Source of the DNA: CAKSIW01 sp045576435
GTDB lineage: Bacteria > Bacillota > Clostridia > Monoglobales > Monoglobaceae
Assembly (NCBI GenBank): GCA_045576435.1
Contig: JAZNGL010000026.1
Coordinates: 1-9,350 of the forward strand
Direction of reading: 5' to 3'
DNA: 9,350 nucleotides
The first letter of the stretch is position 1; the number at the start of each line of letters is the position of its first letter. The position numbers and the translations under genes were made by a program. The notes under the pieces are model-generated. The model was not told the DNA's origin, searched no databases, and saw only the letters and a list, made by a program, of their open reading frames with translations. This document shows, one piece after another, positions 1 through 7,140 of the stretch.

Positions 1-2
1 TG

Positions 3-31
3 TTGTTTTTTTTTCAAAATCATGATAAAAT
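3..31 (+). promoter_or_regulatory. Possible weak sigma-A promoter upstream of recJ
   Basis: TTGTTT at 3-8 (three of six matches to the -35 consensus) is followed after 17 bases by TAAAAT at 26-31 (five of six to the -10 consensus). The spacing is ideal, but the -35 is weak and lies in a T-rich stretch where chance matches are common. The run of nine T at 6-14 could instead be the tail of a terminator of an upstream gene whose stem lies outside the window. A transcript starting here would have a leader of about 25-30 bases. Confidence 0.3.
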
Positions 32-64
32 GTAAACTAAAGATTAACATTTGGGAGTAGAGTT

Positions 65-1771
65 ATGTTACAAAAAAAATGGTTGTTAAAAGAATTTGAT
101 AAAACAAAGGTGGTTGAAATTGCAAAAAGATTTAATATTTCACCACTTACTTCAATTATTCTTTATAACAGAGAAATACGTAAAGATGACGAAATAGCAG
201 AATTCTTGGAGTGTAGCTTATCTTCTTTGCATGACCCTTATTTGCTTAAGGATATGGATAAAGCTGTTTCCAGAATCAAAGAAGCTAAAACAAAAAACGA
301 GAAAATCACAATCTATGGTGACTATGATGCAGACGGCATCACAAGTATTGCAATTTTATATAAGCAACTTTGCCTGATGGGATTTGAAGTGGATTATTAT
401 GTTCCGGACAGAATTCAGGAAGGCTATGGTGTAAATCGTGATGCGTTGGATAAAATAAAGGAAAACGGAACAAAAGTTGTTATAACTGTTGATACAGGAA
501 TTACGGCGATTGAAGAAACCGAATATGCACATGAACTTGGTCTTGATATTATTATAACTGACCATCATGAATGTAAAGAAAGCATACCAAATGCCTATGC
601 TGCAATTGACCCTAAGCGTAAGGATTGCACTTATCCTTTTAAAAACCTTGCAGGTGTTGGTGTTGCGTTTAAACTTATTCAGGCTTTGGATGAAAACTCA
701 TCTATTGAAAGCCTGATGGAAAAATATTCAGATTTAATTTGTTTGGGTACTGTTGCGGATATTTCACCGCTTGTTGATGAAAACCGTATACTTGTTACCG
801 AGGGCCTTAAAAGATTTAAAACAACAAAAAATATCGGACTTCGCGCATTGCTTGATGTTTCTATTACAAACAATAAAGCGATTACAACTTCAACAATTGG
901 ATATATTATTGCACCGAGAATAAACGCAAGTGGTAGACTTGGTTGCGCATCAAGAAGTGTTGAAATGTTTCTCACAGATAACGAGGAACGTGCATATGAG
1001 CTTGCAAATAGCTTGTGCGAAGAAAATACTTTGCGTCAGCAGACTGAACAGCAGATGTTTGTTGAAGCTCTTGAATATATTGAAAAAAATCCACAAATAA
1101 AGAACGACAGAGTTCTTATTATTTCTCACGAGAATTGGCATCATGGTATTGTTGGTATAGTTTCTTCAAAAATAACAGACAAGTTCTATAAACCGTCAAT
1201 ACTTTTTGCTGTTGATGGGGATAACGCCAAGGGCTCAGGCCGTAGTATAGGCGGATATAATCTTTTTGAAGCACTTGAAAACTGTAGCGATTTGTTAGAT
1301 AAATTTGGTGGTCATGAGCTTGCTGCAGGCCTTTCAATAAAGACGGAAAATATTGAAAAATTCCGTGAGGCAATAAATGCCTTTGCAGCTGATAAGATTG
1401 ACGAGCAAACAATGATTCCAACTATATCTGTTGATGCGGTTATAAAGCCTTCATACATAACGCTTGAAACTGTTGATGAAATTAACAGACTTCAGCCGTT
1501 TGGAGTTGAAAATCCCGTACCAACTTTCGCTATTAGAAATATTAAGATTCACAAAATCAGTACAATGAGCGAAAACAAACATCTCAGAATGACATTGCTT
1601 AAAGATGGAAAATTCCTTGATGCTGTTGGCTTTGGCATGGGTGATTATTATAATTATCTTAAAGAAGGCGATTTTGTTGAAGTTGCATTCGGTCTTGATA
1701 TTAATGATTATAAGGGATATAAGAATGTGCAGTTGATTTTAAAAGACATTAAATTAATGGAAGTGAATTAA
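65..1771 (+). CDS. recJ: Single-stranded-DNA-specific exonuclease RecJ
   Basis: This 568-residue cytoplasmic 5'-to-3' single-strand DNA exonuclease acts in recombination and mismatch or base-excision repair. The DHH phosphoesterase motifs are visible in order: YGDYDADG at residues 84-91, DTG at 143-145, DHH at 166-168, and GTVAD at 228-232. RINASGR follows at 285-291, and the DHHA1 signature GGHELAAG lies at 415-422 after a glycine-rich SGRSIGG at 391-397. The C-terminal third (about 450-568) fits the OB-fold substrate-binding domain, including LQPFGVENPVP. All metal-binding Asp/His residues expected of the family appear present. The length matches the compact E. coli-type RecJ (577 residues), not the longer Bacillus form (about 786). 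The start is supported by GGGAG at 53-57, seven bases before ATG. Its stop codon abuts the rel start, so the two are very likely co-transcribed. Confidence 0.96.
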   Translation: MLQKKWLLKEFDKTKVVEIAKRFNISPLTSIILYNREIRKDDEIAEFLECSLSSLHDPYLLKDMDKAVSRIKEAKTKNEKITIYGDYDADGITSIAILYKQLCLMGFEVDYYVPDRIQEGYGVNRDALDKIKENGTKVVITVDTGITAIEETEYAHELGLDIIITDHHECKESIPNAYAAIDPKRKDCTYPFKNLAGVGVAFKLIQALDENSSIESLMEKYSDLICLGTVADISPLVDENRILVTEGLKRFKTTKNIGLRALLDVSITNNKAITTSTIGYIIAPRINASGRLGCASRSVEMFLTDNEERAYELANSLCEENTLRQQTEQQMFVEALEYIEKNPQIKNDRVLIISHENWHHGIVGIVSSKITDKFYKPSILFAVDGDNAKGSGRSIGGYNLFEALENCSDLLDKFGGHELAAGLSIKTENIEKFREAINAFAADKIDEQTMIPTISVDAVIKPSYITLETVDEINRLQPFGVENPVPTFAIRNIKIHKISTMSENKHLRMTLLKDGKFLDAVGFGMGDYYNYLKEGDFVEVAFGLDINDYKGYKNVQLILKDIKLMEVN

Positions 1772-3949
1772 ATGACTAAGGCTTTGAATAAGCTTATTGA
1801 GAAAGTTAAAAGATATAATCCATCGTGTGACTGCAGTTTGATTGAAAAAGCATTTAATTATGCGGTTGAGAAGCATGATGGTCAGGTTCGTGCATCGGGT
1901 GAGCCGTTTTCGACTCACCCGATTGCAGTTGCGAACATTTTAGCTGACATGGAGTTGGATGTCTGTTCTATTTCTGCTGCATTACTTCATGATGTTGTTG
2001 AGGATACTGAGGTCAGTGAGGAAGATATTGAAAATGAGTTTGGCGAAACTATAGCGCTTTTAGTTTCGGGCGTTACGAAACTTGGTAAAATTCCATACAC
2101 ATCAAAAGAAGAGCAACAGATTGAAAATTTAAGAAAAATGTTTCTTGCAATGGCAAAGGATGTGCGAGTTATTGTGATTAAACTTGCAGACAGACTCCAT
2201 AATCTTAGAACAATGAAATCTATGCCTGAACCAAAACAACGTGAAAAGGCGAGAGAAACGCTTGAAGTTTATGGACCTCTTGCCCATAGACTTGGTATGT
2301 CTAAAATTAAAATGGAGCTTGAAGATTTGTCACTCAGATATATTGACCCGATTGGTTATTATGAAATAGTTGACAAAATTGATCAAAAGCGTAGTGAACG
2401 TGAAAAATATATTAATGATATTATGGCTATTTTGAAAAAACGTCTTGACGAGCTTGAAATTTCTGCAGAAATTGAAGGGCGTGCAAAGCATTTTTATAGC
2501 ATATACAGAAAAATGTTTATGCAAAATAAGAACATAGACGAAATCTATGATTTGTTTGCGGTTCGCGTTATTGTTAACACGGATGCAGATTGTTATGCCG
2601 TTCTTGGAATGGTTCACGACCTTTTTAAACCTATCCCGGGGAGATTTAAGGATTATATTGCAATGCCGAAACCTAATATGTATCAATCACTTCATTCGTC
2701 TTTGATTGGACCAAACGGCACACCATTTGAAATACAAATAAGAACGGTTGAAATGCATAAAACGGCGGAAAACGGAATTGCTGCACATTGGAAATACAAA
2801 GAGGGTAAAAGTGGCAAATCTGACCTTGACAGCAAGCTTGAATGGATTAAGCAATTGCTTGAAATACAGAATGATTTAACTAATGCTGAGGATTTTATGC
2901 AAACTCTTAAGATTGATATGTTCAGTGACGAAGTGTTTGTATTCACTCCTAAGGGCGATGTAATAAGCTTGCCGGCGGGTGCAACACCAATTGATTTTGC
3001 ATATAGCATACACAGCGCAATAGGAAATAAGATGCAGGGCGCAAAGGTTAACGGCAAAATTGTTACACTTGATTATATTTTAAAGAATGGCGATATTATT
3101 GAAATCCATACATCAAATTCAGTAAGAGGTCCAAATCTTGATTGGTTAAAAATTGCAAAAACATCTCAGGCGCGCAATAAAATTAATCAGTATCTAAAGA
3201 AAGAAAACAGGACGGAAAACATACTCAAAGGTAAAGAACTTTTTGAGAAAGAACTGAAAAAAGCCTTTATTCCAACATCGTATATGAATAATGAAGAACT
3301 TATTGAATCTTTGCTTGGAAAATATGGTTTTAAACAGGTTGATGATTTCTTTGCAACGCTGGGTTATGGCGGACCAAATGCAGGTAAATTCCTTGCGAGA
3401 TTTAAAGATGTTTGCAAGGCTGATTTGAGAAATCATAGTGAAATATCAGAATTACCGGAACAGTTTTTTGTTAAAACAACAACAAAAGCTAATCATAGTG
3501 GTGTTATTGTTGAAGGAATTGACAACTGTCTTATCCGCATATCTCATTGTTGCAATCCTGTTCCTGGTGACAAGATTGTCGGATATGTCACACGAGGCAG
3601 AGGCGTTGCTGTTCACAGAGCGGACTGTTTAAACATTGTCAGCTCAAATCTTTCTAATGATGAGCAAAATCGTTTAATCCCGGTTTATTGGTCAAATGAA
3701 GAACAAAATGATTTTCAGGCGCTACTCTGTATTACCGCAAATGATAGAACGTCACTTCTTATGGATATTACAAGCGTTGCGGGTGATTTGCATATACCAA
3801 TTAAAAATTTAAATGCCAGAAGTTCTAAAAATAATATTGCAATTATAGAAATTACAATTGAGGTTAAGAATACCGAACACTTGAATGTTACCATAAACAA
3901 ACTCAAGACAATTGAAAGTGTTTTGTCGGTTGTTCGCAGACGGCAATAA
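1772..3949 (+). CDS. rel: Bifunctional (p)ppGpp synthetase/hydrolase (Rel/SpoT family)
   Basis: This 725-residue long RelA/SpoT homologue makes and degrades the stringent-response alarmone (p)ppGpp. The N-terminal HD hydrolase domain (about 25-200) has H49, the H73-D74 pair, the E77-D78 pair and D140 in LADRLHN, so hydrolase activity is expected. The synthetase domain (about 240-345) has RFKD at 291-294, the RxKD form typical of bifunctional Rel rather than the ExDD of proteobacterial RelA, and EIQIRT at 320-325. A TGS domain follows at about 385-448 (VFTPKGD, DFAYSIHSAIG), then a helical region. The zinc-finger/RIS domain has HCC at 592-594 and C619, and a C-terminal ACT domain spans about 648-725. 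Length and domain order are complete. GGAAG at 1759-1763, inside the end of recJ, is a plausible ribosome binding site eight bases from the ATG. apt, often found between recJ and relA in Firmicutes, is absent. Confidence 0.97.
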   Translation: MTKALNKLIEKVKRYNPSCDCSLIEKAFNYAVEKHDGQVRASGEPFSTHPIAVANILADMELDVCSISAALLHDVVEDTEVSEEDIENEFGETIALLVSGVTKLGKIPYTSKEEQQIENLRKMFLAMAKDVRVIVIKLADRLHNLRTMKSMPEPKQREKARETLEVYGPLAHRLGMSKIKMELEDLSLRYIDPIGYYEIVDKIDQKRSEREKYINDIMAILKKRLDELEISAEIEGRAKHFYSIYRKMFMQNKNIDEIYDLFAVRVIVNTDADCYAVLGMVHDLFKPIPGRFKDYIAMPKPNMYQSLHSSLIGPNGTPFEIQIRTVEMHKTAENGIAAHWKYKEGKSGKSDLDSKLEWIKQLLEIQNDLTNAEDFMQTLKIDMFSDEVFVFTPKGDVISLPAGATPIDFAYSIHSAIGNKMQGAKVNGKIVTLDYILKNGDIIEIHTSNSVRGPNLDWLKIAKTSQARNKINQYLKKENRTENILKGKELFEKELKKAFIPTSYMNNEELIESLLGKYGFKQVDDFFATLGYGGPNAGKFLARFKDVCKADLRNHSEISELPEQFFVKTTTKANHSGVIVEGIDNCLIRISHCCNPVPGDKIVGYVTRGRGVAVHRADCLNIVSSNLSNDEQNRLIPVYWSNEEQNDFQALLCITANDRTSLLMDITSVAGDLHIPIKNLNARSSKNNIAIIEITIEVKNTEHLNVTINKLKTIESVLSVVRRRQ

Positions 3950-3974
3950 TTGTGGTTTAAGGGGTTGATTTCAA

Positions 3975-4598
3975 ATGATATTTCATAGAATGACGGTTGG
4001 CGAGCTTTTTACTAATTGTTATGTAGCGGCATGTGAGGATACAAATGAAGCAATACTCTTTGATGCTCCAGATAATACCGAAAAGATTTTAGGTTTTTTA
4101 AATAAGAAAAATCTGAAGCTGAAATATGTTTTTTTAACACACGCACATTTTGACCATATTCTGGCGCTCGCCGAAATAAAAGCAGCAACAGGTTGTAAAA
4201 TAGCGATTCATGAAGCAGAAGTTAAATATTTGAATGATCCATCGCTTAATCTGTCAAACTCTATGCTTGGCATGGTGCTTCCTGAAATTACAGCGGATAT
4301 AATTTTCAAAGATGACGATGTTTTTGATTTCAATGGCAAACCTATTTCTGTTATTCATACACCCGGTCATACGGAAGGTAGTGTTTGTTATTTGCTTGAA
4401 AATATTTTGGTTAGCGGAGATACTCTGTTTAATAAAAGCATAGGAAGGTCTGACTTTCCGTTTGGTGATTATGATACAGAAATAAATAGCATTCAGAAAA
4501 AACTAATGGTTTTGGATGATGAAATTAAAGTTTATCCGGGACACGGTTTTTCAACGTCAATAGGTAAAGAGAGAAAGGAAAATCCATATTTATTATGA
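3975..4598 (+). CDS. Metallo-beta-lactamase-fold hydrolase, glyoxalase II-like
   Basis: This 207-residue soluble protein belongs to the metallo-beta-lactamase superfamily and is closest to the short glyoxalase-II-like (hydroxyacylglutathione hydrolase-type) group common in Clostridia. The dinuclear metal site is complete: THAHFDH with H56, H58, D60 and H61, then H132 in TPGHTEGS, D149 in SGDTLF, and H190 in YPGHG. The segment IGRSDFPFGD at 156-165 is typical of the subgroup. It lacks the C-terminal substrate-binding helical domain of classical GloB, so its true substrate is unknown. Thioester or lactone hydrolysis is a family-based inference only. AAGGGG at 3959-3964, ten bases before ATG, supports the start. 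It follows rel by 25 bases and overlaps hemZ by 4 bases (ATGA), so it is probably translationally coupled to hemZ. Genes of this type often lie between relA and hemZ in Clostridia. Confidence 0.9.
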   Translation: MIFHRMTVGELFTNCYVAACEDTNEAILFDAPDNTEKILGFLNKKNLKLKYVFLTHAHFDHILALAEIKAATGCKIAIHEAEVKYLNDPSLNLSNSMLGMVLPEITADIIFKDDDVFDFNGKPISVIHTPGHTEGSVCYLLENILVSGDTLFNKSIGRSDFPFGDYDTEINSIQKKLMVLDDEIKVYPGHGFSTSIGKERKENPYLL

Positions 4599-5776
4599 GC
4601 GAGGAATTTAGTCCATGGGGAATTCTTAATGGAATTCGTCCTGTGAAAATCGCATGTAAACATATGAAATCAGGAAAAAGTCCATTAGAAACGATGGATT
4701 TTTTTGTTGATGAATTTGGTGCAAGCCGCAAAAGAGCAGAGCTTGCGGTTTCTGTGGCGCAAATTGAAATTCCCATTGCAGAAAGCATGTATGAAAACGG
4801 AGTTAGCCTTTATATTGGAATACCATTTTGCCCAACACGGTGCCTTTATTGTTCTTTTGTGAGCAATAGTGGCTCAAAATCAGCAAAACTTATTCCTGAA
4901 TATATTGCATGCCTTAAACGTGAAATTGCATATACAGCTAGTATTTTAAAACAGACGAAGCGAATTGTTGAAACGGTTTATATTGGTGGAGGAACACCAA
5001 CAACTCTTTCGTCTGAGCTTCTTGATGAACTTCTCGATAGCCTTTTTGATGAGTTTGATTTATCCAAGGTCAAAGAGTTTACCATCGAGGCAGGCAGACC
5101 CGATACAATAGACCGTGAAAAATTAAATGTGATTAAGAAATATGGTATAGATAGAATAAGCATCAACCCACAATCAATGAATGAAAAAACGCTGAAAATA
5201 ATTGGTAGAAACCATTCGCCCGTGGATATCAGAAAAGCAATGTATCTTGCTCGCAATTGCGGAATTGAAACTATTAATATGGACATAATTGCGGGACTTC
5301 CTGAAGAGACAGTGGATATGTTTAAATATACCGTTGAAGAAGTCGAAAAACTTGCGCCTGAAAATACAACGGTTCATACAATAAGCATAAAGCGTTCATC
5401 AAGGCTTAATGAAACGATAGAGGATTATTCCCTAACAGAAGGTAAAAAGGTAGCAGAAATGGTTGAATATGCGCTTGATGCGCTTGTTCAAAAAGGTAAA
5501 AATCCTTATTATCTTTATCGACAAAAAAATATGCTGGGCAACCTTGAAAATGTTGGTTATGCTCTTCCAGGAACAGAGAGTCTTTATAATATTTATATAA
5601 TGGAGGAAATTCAGAGTATAATTTCGCTTGGTTGTGGTGGCGTGACAAAGACGGTTGACCGCAAAACTGATAGAATTGAACGTATTTTTAACGTTAAAGA
5701 GCCAAAGGATTATATCGAAAGAATTGATGAGATGCTTCACCGCAAGGATGTTTTGCTGGAGAATAATAGTTTTTAG
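4595..5776 (+). CDS. hemZ: HemZ-type radical SAM enzyme (putative coproporphyrinogen dehydrogenase), N-terminally short
   Basis: This 393-residue radical SAM protein is of the HemN/HemZ class, annotated in Firmicutes as oxygen-independent coproporphyrinogen III dehydrogenase. The [4Fe-4S]-binding CxxxCxxC is C79, C83, C86 in PFCPTRCLYCSF. The SAM-binding GGGTP lies at 131-135, and later barrel motifs include EAGRPD (165-170), NPQSMN (191-196) and IIAGLPEET (231-239). The segment PWGILNGIRPVK at 7-18 is a HemZ hallmark that in family members comes after roughly 100 additional residues. B. subtilis HemZ is about 500 residues, so this protein lacks that N-terminal part. The start overlaps the previous stop (ATGA), and the nearest SD-like AAAGGA at 4574-4579 is 15 bases upstream, so translation is probably coupled. 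Whether it really makes haem in an anaerobe is uncertain, and several HemN-like proteins have other roles. It is the last gene before the terminator. Confidence 0.88.
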   Translation: MSEEFSPWGILNGIRPVKIACKHMKSGKSPLETMDFFVDEFGASRKRAELAVSVAQIEIPIAESMYENGVSLYIGIPFCPTRCLYCSFVSNSGSKSAKLIPEYIACLKREIAYTASILKQTKRIVETVYIGGGTPTTLSSELLDELLDSLFDEFDLSKVKEFTIEAGRPDTIDREKLNVIKKYGIDRISINPQSMNEKTLKIIGRNHSPVDIRKAMYLARNCGIETINMDIIAGLPEETVDMFKYTVEEVEKLAPENTTVHTISIKRSSRLNETIEDYSLTEGKKVAEMVEYALDALVQKGKNPYYLYRQKNMLGNLENVGYALPGTESLYNIYIMEEIQSIISLGCGGVTKTVDRKTDRIERIFNVKEPKDYIERIDEMLHRKDVLLENNSF

Positions 5777-5782
5777 TTTAAT

Positions 5783-5820
5783 AAAAAGTGCACCTGCTTT
5801 AAAAGTTAGGTGCACTTTTT
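5783..5820. terminator. Bidirectional intrinsic terminator between convergent genes
   Basis: A perfect 13-bp inverted repeat (arms 5783-5795 and 5808-5820) brackets a 12-base loop. The GC core is GTGCACCT/AGGTGCAC. The arms begin with an A run and end with a T run, so the structure can terminate transcription on both strands. It lies seven bases after the hemZ stop and ten bases before the stop of the minus-strand protease gene, exactly where a shared terminator for convergent operons is expected. Confidence 0.93.
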
Positions 5821-5830
5821 TATATCAGAT

Positions 5831-6700
5831 TCAGATATCGCCATATTTTATGCGTGTTCCATCGCTAACAAGCTTTGAAACCACTTCGGTTTCAGTGATA
5901 GTTTTTATGATTTTTCCTGACTCATCAATAATGTTTATGACATAAAAATAATCATATGAAAGCTTGCTGAGAAGTGAGCGTGCAGGAATGTTTTTTGTAG
6001 CGGAAAGTAGTTTTGTGGGAGTATTAGATATAATTTGCGGATTATCTTTGCTACACAGAATTTCCTTGAGAGTAATTAAGGTTATTGTTTTTTGCTCCGA
6101 GCAAATATTTTGCATGAGAAAGGCAGAAATAAGAATAAGTGAAAAGTTAAATCGAGATACAACTAAAAGAAAAATTGCTGTGAAAACAAGAAAAAATATT
6201 ATTAGCTTGCTGATTTTCAGCATGAAATTATATGACCTTAAAATTCCATAGCGAATGGTTAAAATTGACTTCAGCATGCGACCACCATCAAGTGGAAGTG
6301 ACGGCAAAATATTAATTATGCACATTGCAATATTAATGTCTATACAATAAATGAGCAGAGAATGTTTGAAAAAATCATTAAGAACAAGACAGAATAAAGC
6401 TAGAATAATATTGAAAAGCGGACCAGAAAACGCGATTAAAAATTCTTTTTCTGAGTTTTTAATATATTCGTCCGATAACTCTGCGCACATACCAAATGGA
6501 TATATTATGATATTTGATACAGGAACATTCAGAACATGGGCGCAAAAAACATGCGAGATTTCGTGAAAGAACGCAACTGCATATGCAATAGAGAAAATAT
6601 CGGCATAACCACCTATAATTGCAGAGAAAAGCATGGGAAAAAACCATATATTTATTTTAAGGTGTTTTGTTATTGGAATATTGAACTTTATTTTTTTCAT
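5831..6700 (-). CDS. spoIVFB: SpoIVFB-like intramembrane metalloprotease (M50, site-2 protease family)
   Basis: This 289-residue polytopic membrane protein matches B. subtilis SpoIVFB in length (288 residues), the protease that cleaves pro-sigma-K in the mother cell during sporulation. The zinc motif HEISH is at 46-50 within a hydrophobic segment. The third ligand region is LPLDGGRML with D138, and B. subtilis has its equivalents at almost the same positions. Other family marks are YPFGMCAE at 67-74 and SGPLFNI at 92-98. Hydrophobic segments lie at about 18-45, 87-108, 115-135 and 164-195. The last 80 or so residues are soluble and resemble a single, degenerate CBS domain, as in SpoIVFB. GGAGG at 6707-6711 lies six bases before the ATG. 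It follows the small membrane-protein gene by 22 bases. Another M50 peptidase with a different substrate is possible, but length, CBS-like tail and neighbours favour SpoIVFB. Confidence 0.87.
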   Translation of the reverse strand: MKKIKFNIPITKHLKINIWFFPMLFSAIIGGYADIFSIAYAVAFFHEISHVFCAHVLNVPVSNIIIYPFGMCAELSDEYIKNSEKEFLIAFSGPLFNIILALFCLVLNDFFKHSLLIYCIDINIAMCIINILPSLPLDGGRMLKSILTIRYGILRSYNFMLKISKLIIFFLVFTAIFLLVVSRFNFSLILISAFLMQNICSEQKTITLITLKEILCSKDNPQIISNTPTKLLSATKNIPARSLLSKLSYDYFYVINIIDESGKIIKTITETEVVSKLVSDGTRIKYGDI

Positions 6701-6711
6701 ATTTATCCTCC
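6701..6711 (-). promoter_or_regulatory. Ribosome binding site of the spoIVFB-like gene
   Basis: On the minus strand GGAGG occupies 6711-6707 and is followed by six bases before the ATG at 6700. This is the strongest leftward Shine-Dalgarno in the window and fixes the protease start. Confidence 0.8.
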
Positions 6712-6722
6712 GTATATAAATT

Positions 6723-6986
6723 TTATTTTATTTTTATTAATTGTGTGTTGGTTAAAAAATCAGTAATAGGTTTTATGTCCACTTCGTAAGTAAGTGCAGA
6801 GTTCAAATGCTCATTGAATTGCTTTGAAAGACTTGTATCCGATATCTTAAAAAGATATACTGCGGAAAAGATTATAAGAGAAAATATAATCTGTAGTTTT
6901 AATTTTTTTGAATAGTTTAAACTGACTTTTGATTTATGACGATTTTTACTTCGTGTTCGTCCGTATTCACGGTATTGTTCTGACAT
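6723..6986 (-). CDS. Small single-pass membrane protein in the spoIVFA position, lacking a LytM/M23 domain
   Basis: This 87-residue protein has a very basic N-terminus (about residues 1-31, rich in Arg, Lys, Ser and Tyr), one membrane segment at about 32-46, and a short outer tail of about 40 residues. That layout, and the tail pattern ALTYEVDIKPITDFL just after the membrane segment, resemble the N-terminal anchor of clostridial SpoIVFA-like M23 proteins, which normally precede spoIVFB. Here the reading frame ends before any LytM/M23 domain, and only 22 bases separate it from the protease start. I therefore infer a reduced SpoIVFA analogue, perhaps a partner or stabiliser of the protease. This rests on position and topology, not clear homology. 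AGAAGGG at 7002-6996, nine bases upstream, favours ATG at 6986. ATG at 6992 and TTG at 6995 lie too close to that site. Confidence 0.72.
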   Translation of the reverse strand: MSEQYREYGRTRSKNRHKSKVSLNYSKKLKLQIIFSLIIFSAVYLFKISDTSLSKQFNEHLNSALTYEVDIKPITDFLTNTQLIKIK

Positions 6987-7001
6987 TTTCATCAACCCTT
7001 C

Positions 7002-7032
7002 TGCCCGATGAATAAAAAGATGGCACGGGCAA
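7002..7032 (-). promoter_or_regulatory. Small hairpin in the leftward leader next to the ribosome binding site
   Basis: TGCCCG at 7002-7007 and CGGGCA at 7027-7032 form a 6-bp GC-rich inverted repeat with a 19-base loop. It is read in the leader of the leftward transcript, and the Shine-Dalgarno of the small membrane protein directly follows its 3' arm. AGAAGG occurs on the minus strand both before and after the hairpin. It might modulate translation or be incidental. It has no T-run on either side, so it does not look like an intrinsic terminator. Confidence 0.35.
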
Positions 7033-7041
7033 GCCTTCTAA

Positions 7042-7047
7042 ATTATA
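7042..7047 (-). promoter_or_regulatory. Candidate leftward sigma-A -10 element
   Basis: The minus strand reads a perfect TATAAT at 7047-7042, which would place a start near 7035 and give a leader of about 50 bases. No convincing -35 hexamer is found 16 to 18 bases upstream, and the region is very AT-rich, so a chance match is quite possible. Confidence 0.3.
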
Positions 7048-7070
7048 TTAAAAGTTTTTCCGCTTTATGC

Positions 7071-7099
7071 TTGAAAAAAGTTTATATTTAGTGTATTAT
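7071..7099 (+). promoter_or_regulatory. Sigma-A promoter for the rightward radical SAM genes
   Basis: TTGAAA at 7071-7076 and TATTAT at 7094-7099 each match the consensus at five of six positions and are separated by exactly 17 bases. The predicted start is near 7106, giving a leader of about 35 bases before the ATG at 7141. It is the best promoter match in the window. Confidence 0.72.
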
Positions 7100-7140
7100 A
7101 TAAGTAATTATATTCTATATTTTTGAAGGGTAGAAAATCT

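Larger units (their letters stand above)
6987..7140. promoter_or_regulatory. Divergent intergenic regulatory region
   Basis: This 154-base AT-rich gap separates the leftward small-protein/protease operon from the rightward radical SAM genes. It must hold the start signals for both. It contains a good rightward sigma-A promoter, two candidate leftward -10 elements, a small hairpin in the leftward leader and both ribosome binding sites, each listed separately. No additional gene is visible in it. Confidence 0.8.

Noticed and set aside
6..14. Run of nine T at the left edge as a terminator
   Set aside because: It could be the tail of an upstream gene's terminator, but any stem lies outside the window and cannot be tested.
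2330..2686. Long minus-strand open frame inside rel
   Set aside because: It lies opposite the conserved synthetase domain of rel, has no ribosome binding site and no recognisable protein features. It is a shadow frame typical of AT-rich coding DNA.
5655..5945. Plus-strand open frame running from hemZ through the terminator
   Set aside because: It would read through the strong hairpin at 5783-5820 and overlaps the protease gene on the other strand. There is no start signal.
6842..6858. 7-bp inverted repeat (ATATCTT, three-base loop, AAGATAT) inside the small membrane-protein gene
   Set aside because: It is AT-rich, lies within coding sequence at the membrane segment, and is of a size expected by chance.
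7123..7140. In-frame TTG as an upstream start for the radical SAM protein
   Set aside because: The TTG overlaps its would-be ribosome binding site (AAGGG at 7126-7130), which is properly spaced for the ATG at 7141.
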